A stretch of 64,000 nt of DNA from Bimastos eiseni. Taxonomy: Eukaryota; Annelida; Clitellata; Crassiclitellata; Lumbricidae. Where the stretch lies: positions 4,570,643 through 4,634,642 of the forward strand of contig OY365817.1 of assembly GCA_959347315.1 (NCBI GenBank), in the 5' to 3' direction. The notes below the pieces were generated by a model. It was not told the DNA's origin. It searched no databases and saw nothing but the letters and a program-made list of their open reading frames with translations. The translations under genes were made by a program, and so were the position numbers. Shown piece after piece: positions 24,862 through 39,126 of the stretch (the first letter of the stretch is position 1; each line of letters opens with the position of its first letter).

Positions 24862-27800
24862 ATGGCATCTGGCAAAAAGTCCGATCCACCGATCAAGGGT
24901 ATTCTAAAGTCGACATCAAACTTCAAAAAAGAGAAATCTCAGGAGTAAGTCCGTTTATCCCTTTAAAAAACTGACAATATTATGTTGATTGATGCCTTAC
25001 TTAAGTTACTTCTTATTCTTGGTTGTGGATTGGATTTGTGGTATGGTTTTCGAACATAGTTTTTTCAATTTAAATGCTCAATGATGGGTTTTTGGTTCAC
25101 TTACACATTATGACAAACTCATTATAGTCAATTTATAGATGTCATTGCCCTTTGATTAAATAGTTTTAATAGCTGAGTTTGGAGTGGAATGAATTGTATT
25201 GACTGTTTGGTGTTTGCTTTCTGGTTGAAAGGCGGCGTGGGTCACGTGAGATGAAGTGGGATGAGGTGAATATCAAGGCGACGTTTCATCCAGCTGATAA
25301 GACCTACGGACATCAGAAAGTAGACGAGCCTCCCACTCCCTACCACTTCACCGACGATTCGGATCCCAGAAAACAACCGATGAGTCCAACGGAACTGGCT
25401 TCCAGGTCAGCGCATTTTCTGTTTTTTGACGTATTTTCATTTTGGTGGAATAACTTATTAACTTATTAATTAAAAATTCAAATTTTTAGAATGAGTTCAG
25501 TTTTGTGGAATTCTGTTAATCTCATGAAATATCTTAATCATTGGAACATTGCAATTCGATGGGCCCTTAACTGAGGCCATACCAAAAAGATATTTCTAGA
25601 GTTCAATTTACTAAAAAACCAACCAGATATTAGGTGTATTGATATAGAGGAGTTTTGGACCTATATGGGGTTGGTTACCTTCAGCATTAAACAAAAATTC
25701 GTCACCGCCTTCAGGACTAGAAGCTTATACCTGAAGTGTTTTCGTTAAGATGCAAAAAGAGGACGAGGGGCCTACTTACACACTGACCTGAAATTTTGGA
25801 CGTAACTCGTTTAAGATTTGCAAAAATTTTGAGATCTGCGACCTCTTGACGAGAAATTTAACCGTAGATATGACGAAACATTTTTCATATCGCTAAAATG
25901 TTATATCCAACGACATAAACATTGCAACACGGAGCAGGTTCACTCTTGGATGGCTGATATTCAATGTATTTCTCATCCAGACCGTTGGCGACAGTTATAC
26001 ATTGTATATGTTCGCGCTGCATCGGCTCACAGGTTAGTCTGAAATAATTCTTGTCTCGCCTTGTGAGCCGACTGCAACGGAAACTCAGCTAACAATATAG
26101 GCCTGCTACATTCATTTTACCCATACAAATACCCATTAGTTTCTGGTAGATATGCACGGTCCTTAATATGGAATGAAATGCGGGTTCTATTACGCAGCTC
26201 ACCAACCTCTGTAACAAAGGGCTGCACCCATATCTAATTGGTCAAAAACAATTGAACTAGGGGTCTTTAATTGATCCATTTCATCTAACGCAAAATGCAG
26301 AACCACCCACCCATAGCTTCATATTTTGAATTAAAAAATCGCAAAATACAAAAGCACAGACTGTGTGTTAAAGCTTTCTACCTATATATCGCTGGTAATT
26401 TTTTTATGTTAAACAAAGTCTTTAGAATTTAAGTTGTTTAGTTGTGATGTTTTGTTAATTGAATGTGTAGTTTAGACTATATAGGTAATGATGTAATATT
26501 GGTTTAATGGCTACTTTTCATCATCTTGAATTGCTATAGGCCTATACACAGGACCCTACTTTCGGGTTTTAGGACCACTTCTGAGTTAGGGCACAGTATA
26601 TGACAGTATGTCTAGTATGTGTTGCTATATGTGGTTACCAACATAAATGAATTGAATTGGGCCGAATCTAACCATCCACTATAGAAATATGCAGATGATA
26701 ATTGGCAGTTTAGTCTCATGCAGTGGCATAACCAGAATAAAAATGAAACCCGGGCAGCTGCGCCACTCAAAATTAGTCATAATAATGATAATCCAAAATA
26801 GGAATTGGTAGATGTCATATTTATTATTTCGAAAGTGGCAAGTTAGCAACTATAATTCTACTAATTCACTGATTATAGCTGTCAAAATTTTGCAACCACA
26901 TAAATAATAGGCATATTCACACTGCTGCATCATAATCTTACCAATAGGGCCTATCCAAACTGTAGTTAATCTACAGCCAGTTTAGATAGTTGAAAAGACC
27001 ATAGTCTAAAGACCGTCAGAGTTAAAGGGCAACATCATCAGAATCATAAGATGAAGGTGAATTTGATATTTCTTACTTTAAGTTAAGGCAGCATCATTCG
27101 ATCAGACAGCGCAAAAGCTCAGCAGATGAGTTGTGAAGAGTTAATCCGTAGTGCAATTCTTTTCAGTTAGCATGATAACTATATACTCGAGTGTCATATA
27201 TATATGGCCTATATATATATATACATATATATATATATAGGCCTAATGCGATGCACGTTATTAGATATTACCCTATATGTGGTCAATTTGTTGTGAGGTC
27301 AGAAACAGGTTTAGGTGGGCGTAAATGAAAGTGCTCTATGTGGACCGAAACTGCATGGTTCATGCCTCCATGGCTTTCAAAAATAATTAATAATAGTTTA
27401 CGCACATGAGCACAGGGTCGGGCCTCACCACTGCAACTTCATATGCCGTCGATCATGAAGGTAGCCTACTGGTGAACCAGATATATGGATACACCGAAGG
27501 AGTTGAAGAAGGATGCAGGAGAGGAAATGGGAGGTGCAGAGAGGGAGGAAGAGACAGCGAAAGGCAGGGAAGAGTGGTTGCGTTACATGCTCCTAGATAA
27601 GGTTTTTCAATTCTGGTAGGCCTATCCAATAGTCATAAGAGGCTTCATCACGTATCATTTCAGATCTTGGCCTTTGGTTCCAAGGTAATTAATGCCACTG
27701 TTGTGCAGTATGCGATTTACGATACCTGGACTACAATCGCCGCATATATAATGCATAATTATGTACATATGATAAGTCTGGAATATAGCGATATATGCGA

Positions 27801-30780
27801 TGAAGTGTGGGAGTACCGACCCCTCCCCCCCAACACAAGAGCATATCAACGGATTTGGACAAATCCCATAAGTCATGCAGGCTGCGAATGAATCAATGAA
27901 AAACTCAAAAATAGTTTCAAAATTTCTTGAAATTCCGGGGTAGCTGCAACTTGGGCATAGCAAACTGCAGCCCATGCATTGCCCGTAATTGCCCGGGCAT
28001 GGTTACTGGTCTCACGTGATCTTACTTTAGACTATAGGTACAATCATATGATCAGTTATCGTGTATAGAGCAGGACCGTATTTTTAAAGATTTATTGGGA
28101 TAAAATTTTCTATTGGAAATGCTCAAACATGTTCTGCATTGTGTGTCTGTGGAATAGTAGACTGTTGTATTTTCTCTGTTCAAGCCTAATATTTAATCAT
28201 GTAACTTCTATAGCACTGCTATAATATTTCCCATCAATCAACAGATGCTTTATGTGAAATTGTATTCATAAAACAAATCTTGTGGAGTAACCAAATACCA
28301 AATAAAACATCATTTGACTGTTTGAACAGATTGAAGGATGTCAAAATCAAAGAGCAAGAAAAGGGTGAGATCATCGTCTCTTATTGACTAACCATATACC
28401 TTCATACTACTTTTAAGTGCCCAGAAAGTGCAAACACTGTTGTCGATAGGCCTTCCCAACTAAATCGAGAAAATTCCTGACCCTTCCACACACCTACCGA
28501 TTAACTCTTTATCTTAGTCATTTACACCTGACAATAAAAGACTGATTTGTAAGTCCTATTGCTGACCCATTTGGTCTGTTTGCTGATATTGTTGATGACT
28601 AGAGTTGGTATATTTGCCAAGAGTACTTTCATTATGTCAATGCTATATGACCTTGTTTAAAATTGATGCTATCATTTATACCCGGTTTTAAGCTACTGTG
28701 CGTTTGCTGGTAGTCTAATAAATAAAGAATATTCTTACTTACTTACTTACTTACTTACTTACCCATCCCTGACCTTCCAATCTGATACTCCTGTCCACAA
28801 TCTTGGTACAAGTTAGAATAGCTGCCTTAGTCTGGCGATGCCTCCTAGGCCTATCTCCTGCCTACCTGATTGAACTCTGCAGCCCCACCATTGCACTCCC
28901 TCCTCCCTTTGAGCAAAGCGTTCACTATGCACGCAACGTCACCAGGCAGAGCCCCTCGATATGGAAATGGTCTTCCTTTGATTCTCCGCTCTTTTCCTAG
29001 AACCCCTCTCTGGCATTCCTCTCTCATCTTAAGACTACTTTAGTTGGCCACGCTGGGGTTTGGAGTGCCTCTGAGTAGTCACCTTGAAGAGGCGCTATAC
29101 ATAAATTCTCTTAGTAATAATAATAAAAACTATGATCCACATCTCTCCTTCTCAAACCACATCTCCAGCTTAGCTTACTCCTGCCTTATGGACATTCGTG
29201 ACCTTCGCCACATCCGACCAATACTCGACTTTAAAACTGCTTTCACCATCATCGCTGCAATTCCCTTGTCTAAAACATTGAATCCACACAACTCCAGCAT
29301 CTGTAATTCATCCAAAACTCGTTAGCCCGGGCCGTCACCAGAACGCCCAAGCACCATCATATCATTCTCATCCAAAATTCACTTCATTGACTAAAAATTC
29401 CAGACTTAATCTACTTCTCAAAGTTCTATCGTTAATCTAAAACTCCTACAATGGCCAAATATCTTTGCAAACTCTTCATCATCCAGCCAACCTGATCGTC
29501 GTCATGTCTGTCTTTCTCGACCCCGAACACTACTTATCTCATGTTCTCCATCCAAGCCAATCACACACTGACCAGGCAAACTTATATGTGGCTTTTGAAT
29601 TCTGCAGATTTTTGATTACTCATTATTCATCATTGCCTATCACCAACTGCTTCAGGCTCCTTTACCTATCGCCCCACTGGTTTTCCACTCAAAACTAAAG
29701 TGTCATCTGTTCAAGAACTCATACCCTGACTCGTCCGATCCTCCCAACTCTCAACATAAATGTCACCCGCATTAACAGCTACTCTGCCCATCTGAGACCT
29801 GTGGAAACCAGATCTTGACCTCCCCTTTGGACAACCCCTCTGATACGATGTAGCGCTCTTGAATGACCTAGTGCCCTGCACTTGGCATTTAAGTGATGCT
29901 TTAGAAGTTTAAGTTTAGAAGCTTATGATTACAATTAACAATCGTCAGAATATATACTGGATATTCCTTTACAGGCTTGAATGTTTGTGTATGAACTAAT
30001 GTTTGTATATTCCATGTGTTCTGGCTTTTCAGTTCAATTGTGACAAGTTGTTCGTGCACATCTATCTTAGGAGCCATCCACATATTACGTACGCAGCGAG
30101 GGGAAAGGGGTTTCGAATTTCGGCAATTTTGCGTACGGGTGCGTATGGTCGGGGGAGGGGTCTCCAAAATAAATATGTGCAAATATAACTGTCTAATTAT
30201 GACGTCCATAATACAGAATATTAAATCAGAAATGTAAACCCAATCACAGACTATATTCCTGCTTGATCAATTTAATTATGTAGCATTAAAACTGTTCAAA
30301 ATGCAAGTATTGTTAGTGTTTTATTTCTTCATAACAGCTGACAAATTTAAGCTGTTAAATATGATGCTTAACAAAAATAAATGCCTATGGTAAAATCAAT
30401 GTCTTATTGAGCTATTTAAAATTTGCAATAGGGGGTGAGGGGGTAGAGCTCAGATGTGCGTACGCATTGTGGTAGAGTCCACGAAATGTACGAGGTGCAA
30501 CAGGTGGAGGGGTTGGAAAATCCGATTTTTTTGCATAAGTAATATATGGATGGACTTATGCCTCTGGTTCAGATTTATTTACTTTGAGCACAGGTTCTGA
30601 AATCTATAAATAGAAGAAATAGAATAATAATAAAATAATACATCACAAAATGTTATTTTAGACCGCATTGGATCTTTCGAAGATCACCGAAAAGCTCACT
30701 ACAATGAGTACCAGGCAGTTAAGCTGGCCCGTCACCTACTTGAGCAGGAGGAAAGGCATCAGGAAGAAAAAAAGAAATAG
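24862..30780 (+). CDS. PPP1R2: Protein phosphatase 1 regulatory (inhibitor) subunit 2, IPP-2
   Basis: Exons: 24862-24944, 25232-25405, 28330-28364, 30662-30780; 411 nt, 136 aa. The ATG opens [16 protein letters not shown], carrying the KGILK PP1-docking motif of inhibitor-2. Exon 2 holds [19 protein letters not shown] and VDEPPTPYH, with the threonine that is the GSK3 target in vertebrates. The last exon holds [17 protein letters not shown], the HYNE helix that enters the PP1 active site. Exon 3 is a 35-nt microexon ([11 protein letters not shown]). It is the only candidate I found that fits phase 2 upstream and phase 1 downstream, and it follows LASR as LARKL does in the human protein. The product binds and inhibits PP1 catalytic subunit in cytosol and nucleus. 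It is much shorter than the human protein (205 aa) and lacks the acidic SSGEEDSD-like stretch. Another undetected exon is possible. Intron 2 contains a hAT-like element at 26721-28008. Confidence 0.9.
25406..26720. other. PPP1R2 intron 2, first part
   Basis: Between the exon 2 donor and the hAT-like element I see no supported feature. Confidence 0.5.
26721..28008. mobile_element. Non-autonomous hAT-like element in a PPP1R2 intron
   Basis: It begins CAGTGGCATAACCAG and ends gggcatggttactg. Flanks are gtctcatg (26713-26720) and gtctcacg (28009-28016), 7/8. The interior near 27481-27601 has an acidic/basic open stretch ([19 protein letters not shown]). It could be a host-gene or transposase remnant, but I recognise no family. 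Confidence 0.75.
28740..29330 (+). mobile_element. LINE ORF2 3'-end fragments
   Basis: 28800-29000 encodes [20 protein letters not shown] and ends at 29070-29110 with ccttgaagaggcgctatac. It is followed by [29 protein letters not shown], a motif of another LINE ORF2. A (CTTA)n run precedes it at 28735-28762. Decayed LINE sequence probably continues to about 29900. Confidence 0.75.
30071..30554. mobile_element. Possible MITE with ccatccacatattacgtacg ends
   Basis: The left end gagccatccacatattacgt and the inverted right end ccatccatatattacttatg match at about 16/20, with g-rich motifs just inside both. The target duplication is unclear. It lies in the last PPP1R2 intron. Confidence 0.55.
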
Positions 30781-31283
30781 TGCTTAGAGCAACTATGGAA
30801 TAGTGACAGCCTCTTTAACGGTTTCTCAGCACAGATAAACTCTAGTGTATTCCTTTTCACTTGGTGCTCTGTCTTTGTTCAAAGGACCACTCGATTATTG
30901 TTATGTTCAAAAGAATTGTTATGTTCACGCTACAGCAATACGCACATTACAGTAGTTGACTTCTGTGCAACGTTTTCGACCATTTTAAATTAATCTTACC
31001 GTGTTAAATTTAGGCTTTTCACACCTCAACATTGAGCTTCAACTTCCAAACAAACCCCATGAAATTCTATGACCCAAACAGACAGCCATTTCAGCATTCT
31101 ATGTGAATTTTTTTATCACAATTCGACATTGGCCAGTAACAATACTGTAATATGTTAAAAAAAACTTGAATTCTGACAAAGAAAACTCATAAGATACTGT
31201 TTGGCCTTGTTGTTTACACAAAAATGCAGATTCCAATGTGCATATTGTTTTGAACTACAAGAAAAGTGATCTTAAAAGATTAT

Positions 31284-31298
31284 TTTATTTTATTTATT
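31284..31298 (-). terminator. Overlapping poly(A) signals of ZMYND12
   Basis: Read on the minus strand there are three overlapping AATAAA hexamers, 46-60 bp after the ZMYND12 stop codon. Confidence 0.55.
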
Positions 31299-31343
31299 CC
31301 AGAAAAACACTGAGTCTGGGTCAGAACCTAAAAGTACTTTGGT

Positions 31344-34300
31344 TCATAAAAATTTACTCTGTCGGTGAATGTGTGTGTATTCCTTCGAAAACTCCTCTGC
31401 ATCTTTTACAAATGCCTCTGAAGCGTCGCCTTGAAGACCAATGCGTGCATATTCAATCGCCTGATCCACAGAAAACAAAGTTATTATTAAGAAATCAAAT
31501 CACAAAAACTATTAATTATTATTAAGAAATCAATTAACCAAAATTATTAATTCATTATTATTAAGAAATCAATTAACCAAAACTATTAATTTATTATTAA
31601 GAAATCAGTCTTGGATTCAAATAATGAAATATGTTTGGACATTCAGTAACTCTGCTCCGGATGTAATGAATGATCAGAATGCGGTGACTGATCTTATTAA
31701 TCCACTTCCTTACAGAAGCGCTGTTGAGTCGCTCATTATGAAGCCCTACTTGGAACACAGTAGCCACTCAGTTGGGACGATCACCTTTAGAGTGAAGAGT
31801 TCCAGTTTGAGCCTGCCATCAGATGTTACTTTACTCGCAATTGCTCAGCGACATTGACTCACTAAACAGTGGCATTTTATAAATGCATAATAACAGTAGT
31901 CTAAGTATATTCACCAAAACAATACAACCTGGTGCATCGTTCAGTCAGTTGTCAAAGACTAAATATGACAATTACATGTTATCCAGTTGTTATTATAATA
32001 ATTATAGAAGCATTTTTACTACAAGACCCTTACTTACGGTCTTGACTATGACCCATTCACCCTTTTCTAGGCTGATCAACTGCTGGTGATTGCTATTGCC
32101 ATGTGGTAGGCTGAAAGTTATGCTGGCTGATGCTCTTATAACGATTGCCTCATTAAGAATTGAACCTGGCACTGCTTGCAGTTCAACTGTGCCTGTCCTA
32201 AGCCTGGATAAAAGAGGAGGGCAACGCTAATGATCTTTGTTATCACACAGTGTCGTTAAACTGCAACTAACCATTTGAACCATTTTAATTGAGCCTATTT
32301 TTGAAAGAAGTGGCAAGAGATATGCAATTAATTACCTTAGAATGGATGGTAAGTTGTCAACCCACTTACCTTGTGATTCTGATCTGCAATGAAGTGAAGC
32401 ATAGCGAGACAGTGAGCAATCTTAGGAAGGGTGTTCGTCTGGTGCAGCTTCATTCTCAGCTGATAAATTGTGTTGAGAACAAGAAGAGCTTCAGCGATCT
32501 GAGCTTCATCTACATAAAAAAACCATACAGTTAAAGGATTTATATCTTGCTACTTTACAAGACGAGTTCATCTAATGGTTCAACCAGAAGAGAGAAATAA
32601 TCGTCTCTAACACTACAACAGATGACAGCAACTGGAATGATAGCAGTCTGAAGGCTTGAAATACATGCAGTCTGATTGAGACAAAGGCTGGACCTGGCTC
32701 ACAGTTGAATGTCCTATTAAGAGGCACTAATAGCACACCACATGTATTATAGCTCACCTATTCAAGTATTAGTAAGTTTTTAACTTCTCTACAACACGCC
32801 ACTTCAGAGCTGTAAAACAGAGATAGATATAGAGAGAAATTGTTTTAAAATGATCATACTGAGGCAGAGTTTTGGTACTTCCACTGTCTGTTCTTCAAGA
32901 TATGGTTTAAGGACATGTGAGACAATTGGTCCATAGATCTTCTCTCTGACCAACTGGGTCAAAAATACGCACCAAAGGTCAATCACCTACAAAATTTAAA
33001 ATAAGCTTAAACTGCTTAAATCTGCAACAAATGAAAAGCTTTGAATAAACTATGTGCAGTGAACACTGAAAGAAAAGAACCAACAGGTGCAGAAAGAAAG
33101 ACTAGAATGGTAGAACGATGTCATCCAGATAGCACACTGAAATACAATGCAAATAATATAACACGATTTATATATTTTATGCTAATATTTTGTCATTTCT
33201 TAAATATTTATATGTGCATTGCCCAATAGAATTCCGACATTATATATCAGAATTTGTAGAGGCCTGTGGTCTATATCATGACATACATAAAATAACATTA
33301 TTTTAGCCACATTGTTTAATTATTATAATACTGCCCATTATATTTCACCACTGCACTTGATATGTTGTTTCAAACAGACTGAACGGTGCTTTCTGTGCCA
33401 CAGTGTATGATGTGTCATAATGAATCTATCTTACTTTTGCGAACAGTGCATCAGCAACCTCCATCTTTGATTCTTTCTGGAAACACTTAGCCATCTGGTA
33501 ATATCCACCAGATGTGTGAATGCTGTTTGTTCCAAACTCCTTTGAGGCATAAAAGATCTTGAAAGGAAAACACATCACCAATTTAGAGTCAGAATAAGAA
33601 CACTTTGGAGAATCTAGGTCATGGATCAGTTTCAGACGTGCACATTTCGTCTGTTATTTCTAAAGTGTCTTTTAGGTAGCACTTCTAGCCACTTAACAGA
33701 TGCTGGAATTCTAACACTGCTGTTTTGTTGATAAGCAAGAGATAGTTTGGCAAATTGTCCGTCTGTTGTTTGAATCTAGAATTTCATAGAAACATTGGCA
33801 ACTAACATCTTCAGCTAAACATCTCCGAGCCAATGGATAATCGCCTTTTGTGAAGTAGAGCTGTCCTGCAATGCGATGAAGCTTGTGTCGCAAGGCAGCA
33901 GGACATTCGGGAGCTTTAAGGATCGTCCACTCTGCTTGTGACAGATATCCCTCTGCCTGATCCGTCCTTCCCAGACCTAAACAGAAGCAATGACTGCATT
34001 GTAGGAGAATTGCTATGACAAAACAATCATAGGAATATTAGAACACTTAGGATTTAGAATTCACTGATTTCTTAACAACTATGCATAATAAAAACTTCAA
34101 CGTTTTCCAGCTAATCTGTTGCCCTGTTTTGTTGTTGTCATCATCACTTAGATGGCATCAATTGGTAGGTATTTCATTTTAAACTTTAATTGTATTCTCC
34201 ACATCTCAAAGGCACTACTTTTACTTTGAAGCTAAGCCCAGCAGCTTCAAGTCAGAAGGGTTGTCATAATCTAATTAGAAGTTTGGTTAAAATCCAACTG

Positions 34301-36276
34301 AATGGAGACGTCTGGCTACGGTGGCTGCAAGTTAAAAGTCATAGTTGAAACTGATAGTACTTTGAAAGTGAAATATGCATGATTTTCACCTAGAGCAGCT
34401 TCAGCCAAGATGAGATATGGTGTGACCAGTTGGACACTGGACACGCCATAGAGATCGATTGTCAAGTGGAGGGCTTGCAAAGCGGCTGGCATCGAGACCT
34501 CTGCCTTGCCTTCGTACATCAACCGATGAGCAACATTTGTAGATATGGCTAACAGTTCTTTCTACAAACAAGAACACAGATTTAGTTTTATCCAATCGAC
34601 CAGATTCATTAATAAGTCATTGCATAGTACCCTCTACAGCAACAGTGTTTAATGCGCTGCACACCATCAACGGCTGATCAAAACGAAGCCATATTGTGGT
34701 CAATATCCAGAGGATCAGTTCACTAAGAAAAGTAGATATATGATCAATAAGCAGCAATTGAATTATCCTACTGTACCTTATAACAGTAGAAGGTCTTCAC
34801 CTAATCTTCCACAGTGTGCAATCTTGACCTCCAAATTTCGAACATGCTACTTAACAGCCAAGTGAAGGCTGCAGCTTAAACAAGCACTGTACCATCCATA
34901 TCTAATATACCAAGCGCGGAACCAAATTCAGTTGTCCAATATCATGCATGTACTGTAAATGGCCTTAACTATCTTGTATCTAGAGCTATACATAGTACCT
35001 GAACTTCTCAAAAATTAATCATGCTCTCCTTAACTTAAGTACCCAACTTATAGAAATACCACACAGACCATATACTTGACAAACCTGTTGTTTCTGCTTC
35101 AGTTCTCTTCTGTATTGAACTTCTTCAAGGACTGGCATAAAAGGAATCGGAAGGAGATTCTTGGATCGCAAAGGAATGAGTAGTTGGCAGATTCTGTCGT
35201 GTATTCCTTTCAAATCGATTTCCTGGTGTAGCTCGTTGCTAAAAGCATTCAAGGCAATTACTTATTTCTAACTGATAGACATTTTATTACCTGTAATCTT
35301 GTCCTTCGCTGTGCCACCTTCTGAATTTGTGGAAATGGTTATGGCTTGGCTTTGGAGAGCCTAGTGATTCAATAATGTTGAAATCACGGCCCGGATACCC
35401 GTCGACCCGCGGAGCGAGTACCTGACCGCGCAGACATTTTGTTAGGAAATGTAGGGAATTGCGCATTTTTATGAAATGTCGGGCACCAGATAACCGATTT
35501 CATTGCCAGGGCAGCCAGCTAATATGATCAACCGAACATTTCTGGCATATGCTCAAGTTAATCATGCTCTCCTTAACTTAAGGACCCAACCTATAATCGC
35601 GCATTTTTACGGAACGTCAGGCACCCGAGAACCGATTTGCGCGCGATATCACTGCCCGGGTAGTCGGCCTCGGGCGGGTACCCGGGTACCCACTGACAGC
35701 CTTACTGGTATGTCTGTGCATTGAAGTTTGACTGACACTAGGTATACTATGGCTAATAACAATAATAATAACTTGGAAATGGAGAACATGTTAATTTTTT
35801 CTCAACTAAAAGTATGTATTTGATCTTGAGTAGAGTCATTAGTGACATCTGCTTTAATAGCAAGGTGAACTCACAATGGCTGGACTATAGATCAAGTTAC
35901 TTAAATGATTATTGCATTTCACAGACAATTGAATGATGACCGGATTAAAAAGAAGTTAATTCTTGATAGCTAACCTATATGTATATACACTTGGATGCCA
36001 AAGGTAGTCATGAAATTCTCTCAAATTATTTTTTGATATGTTTATTTATGTATTTATTACCGAAATTTGATATCACCCTTCTTCCAACATTTTTTGCTCA
36101 AAAGTGCACACACGCCTTGACGGCGCAATTGCAGTTGTACTGCAGAGCAATTGCGCGCGAAGGACTTGCTCAAGGTCCCTACACAGTGATTCCTCGAACT
36201 CACTCGCTCAGCACACACTGGACGTTACGGGCTGGCCGCTCTAACCGATCGGCTACACAACATGTCACAACATAAC

Positions 36277-36319
<43 letters not shown>

Positions 36320-39091
36320 ATATACATAGGCGCCGACTCCACAGGGGCAACAGTGACATTCGCCCCAGTAGGCTCGTCAAGGTACTGGGGCGAAGCTAAT
36401 ACTCTCGCCCCAGTACCTATTCAGACATTCAAATTTTTCCCCATTGCAAACTAGTATCATGCCTACGAGAGAACGTGAAAGAATTCCCTCCCCACAAACT
36501 GTTCTTGTTCTACAACCAACATGCCGTGCAAATGTAGCGGAACGTAATCTATCTTCCTACGAAGTCGGGAGAGGAAATGATGTGAGACAGGACACTGTCC
36601 CCTCTCTCGGCTTCTGCCCTTCTCTGTTCCATCCTCCTCTCTCGGCTCCTGCGGCTTAGGCTACCTTCGATTGATTGAAGACCGAAGCATCAAGATGGCT
36701 CACTAATGAAGAAACGGCGTAACTAGAGCGCATGGTGAATTCTGGTCTATTATAGCCTACCTAACGCGGCCACCATCGTAATCCCAAAATTTCTAAAGCG
36801 GCACTCAAAAGTCAAGTGTAGAGCATCAGCTTATTCGTGAGCACTGTGTTCGAATTGTAGCACGAAAGGCCTAAACATAGGTTACAGAGTCCTTGTTAGT
36901 TCGAAATCTCAAAGAATTGTCTACGTACGACTCTAAGATCCATTTTCATCATTTTATTATTTTTTATAAAGTTAAAATTCCTTGATAATAAATTTCTCCT
37001 TCGCCCTATCTCTGACCATCAATCATTGGACATAAAGGAATGTAGTTTTCCTCAATCAATAAGTTAAAACCTTAAAATAGTAAAATCTGTGAGCGTTGCT
37101 CAACTAAATTGAACAGGTGGTAGCACTTGACCGGCTCACAACTTAAGGACGTTTTCGCCCTAATAGAATATGTACATTCCATTCGTTATATAGTAATCAA
37201 TTAAATGCCTCTAAAATAAAGGTGTCTCAATATTCAAGCTCTTTATTATATTTCAACTGCTCCCTGTATTTCGCCCACAATCATAGAACATACATAAAAG
37301 TAGTTTTATTCAATCAATGAAAAATAACGTTAATTTGCAAAAAATAAGCTACCGCGCAATTGGTTATAATACTAATTATTTTAATACAACACGTATGTGA
37401 CGCCACCTAGCGATTGATGTTTTTGCCACCTCTCAAATGTAAAGTAAATCATCGAAAATTTCTCAGCCCCCACAAAAGCCACGTCAGGGAGACCGGCTTA
37501 TTCACCGGCGCTATGCCAAATCAAGTCCGCAATAGCCAATCCTCTCGTTTCCTTTCGGTGCCGGGTCGAAATCCAGGGAGTCAAGCCGAGGAGACAGCAT
37601 GGTGCTACGGTGGTAGACGATGATGAGGGTGGTCATGTGGTGGCACAGGAGTATAATCTGGATAGGAGACATTGAAGAGTTCGGTTTTTAGTCGTGAAAG
37701 GAATGTAGCAGGGGATAATGAAAGCGGAGGAGGGGTTATATTTGGAGTTGAGATGTGGGGATGAGCAAACTGACGGAGTTCTTTTGGGAGTCCGTTCCAA
37801 AGTGATGGTGCAGCATAGACTAAGGAGCGGTTGCAGAATTCCAGAGACGATGAGACTGGAAGTCGAGATAGAGAAAGATATGACAATGACGATGAGCGAG
37901 TGAGTCTCAAAGGTGTCCAACACTTTAAAGTTGAGTCAATCCTTGGCCATAAATTGTTGAACATGGAGGAATGCAGTTTCATTTTCTCAATGAGTGAATA
38001 TATCAAATGGCCGAAAACGTCTACGTATAATAATAGTAATTATAATTATAATTTTTAATCACACACATCATACACCACCTACCGATTGAGAGGCGCGGTA
38101 AGGCGTCTTAAGTAAGAACACATTTTGGCCTCTCATACACTGAACCTTAATTTGTTTAAATAATAACAATGACAATACCAATAATAACAATAATGAAAAT
38201 AATAATTATTATTATTATTAGCCCCGAGGTATACATGCTCCCTCAGGGACTAGAATATTAATTAGCGTAAGAAAATGTAGTCTTGAATGGCACTACATAA
38301 AGTTGAAGTAAGATTGTGACAATATAGGCTTACCTGTTTTACTGGCAATTTCGCAAAAATTGTGTGTATCTGTAAATGCTATAACATCAGATTTGTTAGT
38401 GACAGTACGTCAGTACTAGTCAGTGGTTACAGAAAATTTAATTGTTTTGGCAAGTAATACTCGCGGTTGTTGTGTGCCAGTCTTTACGATCGAGCAGAAA
38501 CAATGGGTGGAATAAATAAGATGAAGACCACATGCGGAATGGACAGATGACATTGAAGAATGGGGTGGAACAAACGGAACAAGTATCCAAGAGTTGAGCC
38601 ACGCTGCACGGAACAAAGGTATTGAGATATGTTGTTAGAACAACATCAGACACCTATGGGCGATTAGCCCATGGTTGTTGACTGATTAATTGAGGTAGAA
38701 AGCACTGTTGCATCCGGTGGCTGATCGGCTAGAGCCGTCGGCCCTTAGCACTCAGTGTGCTCTGAGTGAGCGGGTTAATTCGACCCTCGTCCGAGGCGTC
38801 AGTCACTGTTTAGGGACCTTGAGCAAGTCCTGCTCGCACAATAATATTGCTCTGCAGTACAACTGCAATTGCGCCGTCGAGACGTGTACACTTCTGAGCA
38901 AAAGATGTTGGAAGAAGGGCGATATCAAATTTCATAAAAAATAAATAAATTACAATTGGCCTATTTCCAGCTAAAATTGCTTGAGGAAAGAAGGACTCAG
39001 GGAGAGGAAAGATAGGGCTGGATAAGCGATCCTATCACCGGATCATGGGAATTAAATTCTTGCTCCAGTATCTCTTACCAAAAGTCGGCGC

Positions 39092-39126
<35 letters not shown>

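Larger units (their letters stand above)
36328..39094. mobile_element. 2.8-kb element with GGCGCCGACT inverted ends
   Basis: The left end is AGGCGCCGACTCC and the right end inverted is CAGGCGCCGACTTTT. It is inserted in a TA microsatellite, so the target duplication cannot be resolved. It is probably hAT-like. No transposase is seen; the interior holds a LINE tail (37605-38006) and a SINE (38705-38948). The interior word cgccccagtacct is repeated near the left end. Confidence 0.6.

Noticed and set aside
28337..28364. ATG within the microexon as a new gene start (MSKSKSKKR)
   Set aside because: The other reading frame fits the phases of the flanking PPP1R2 exons exactly; the ATG frame does not join onward.
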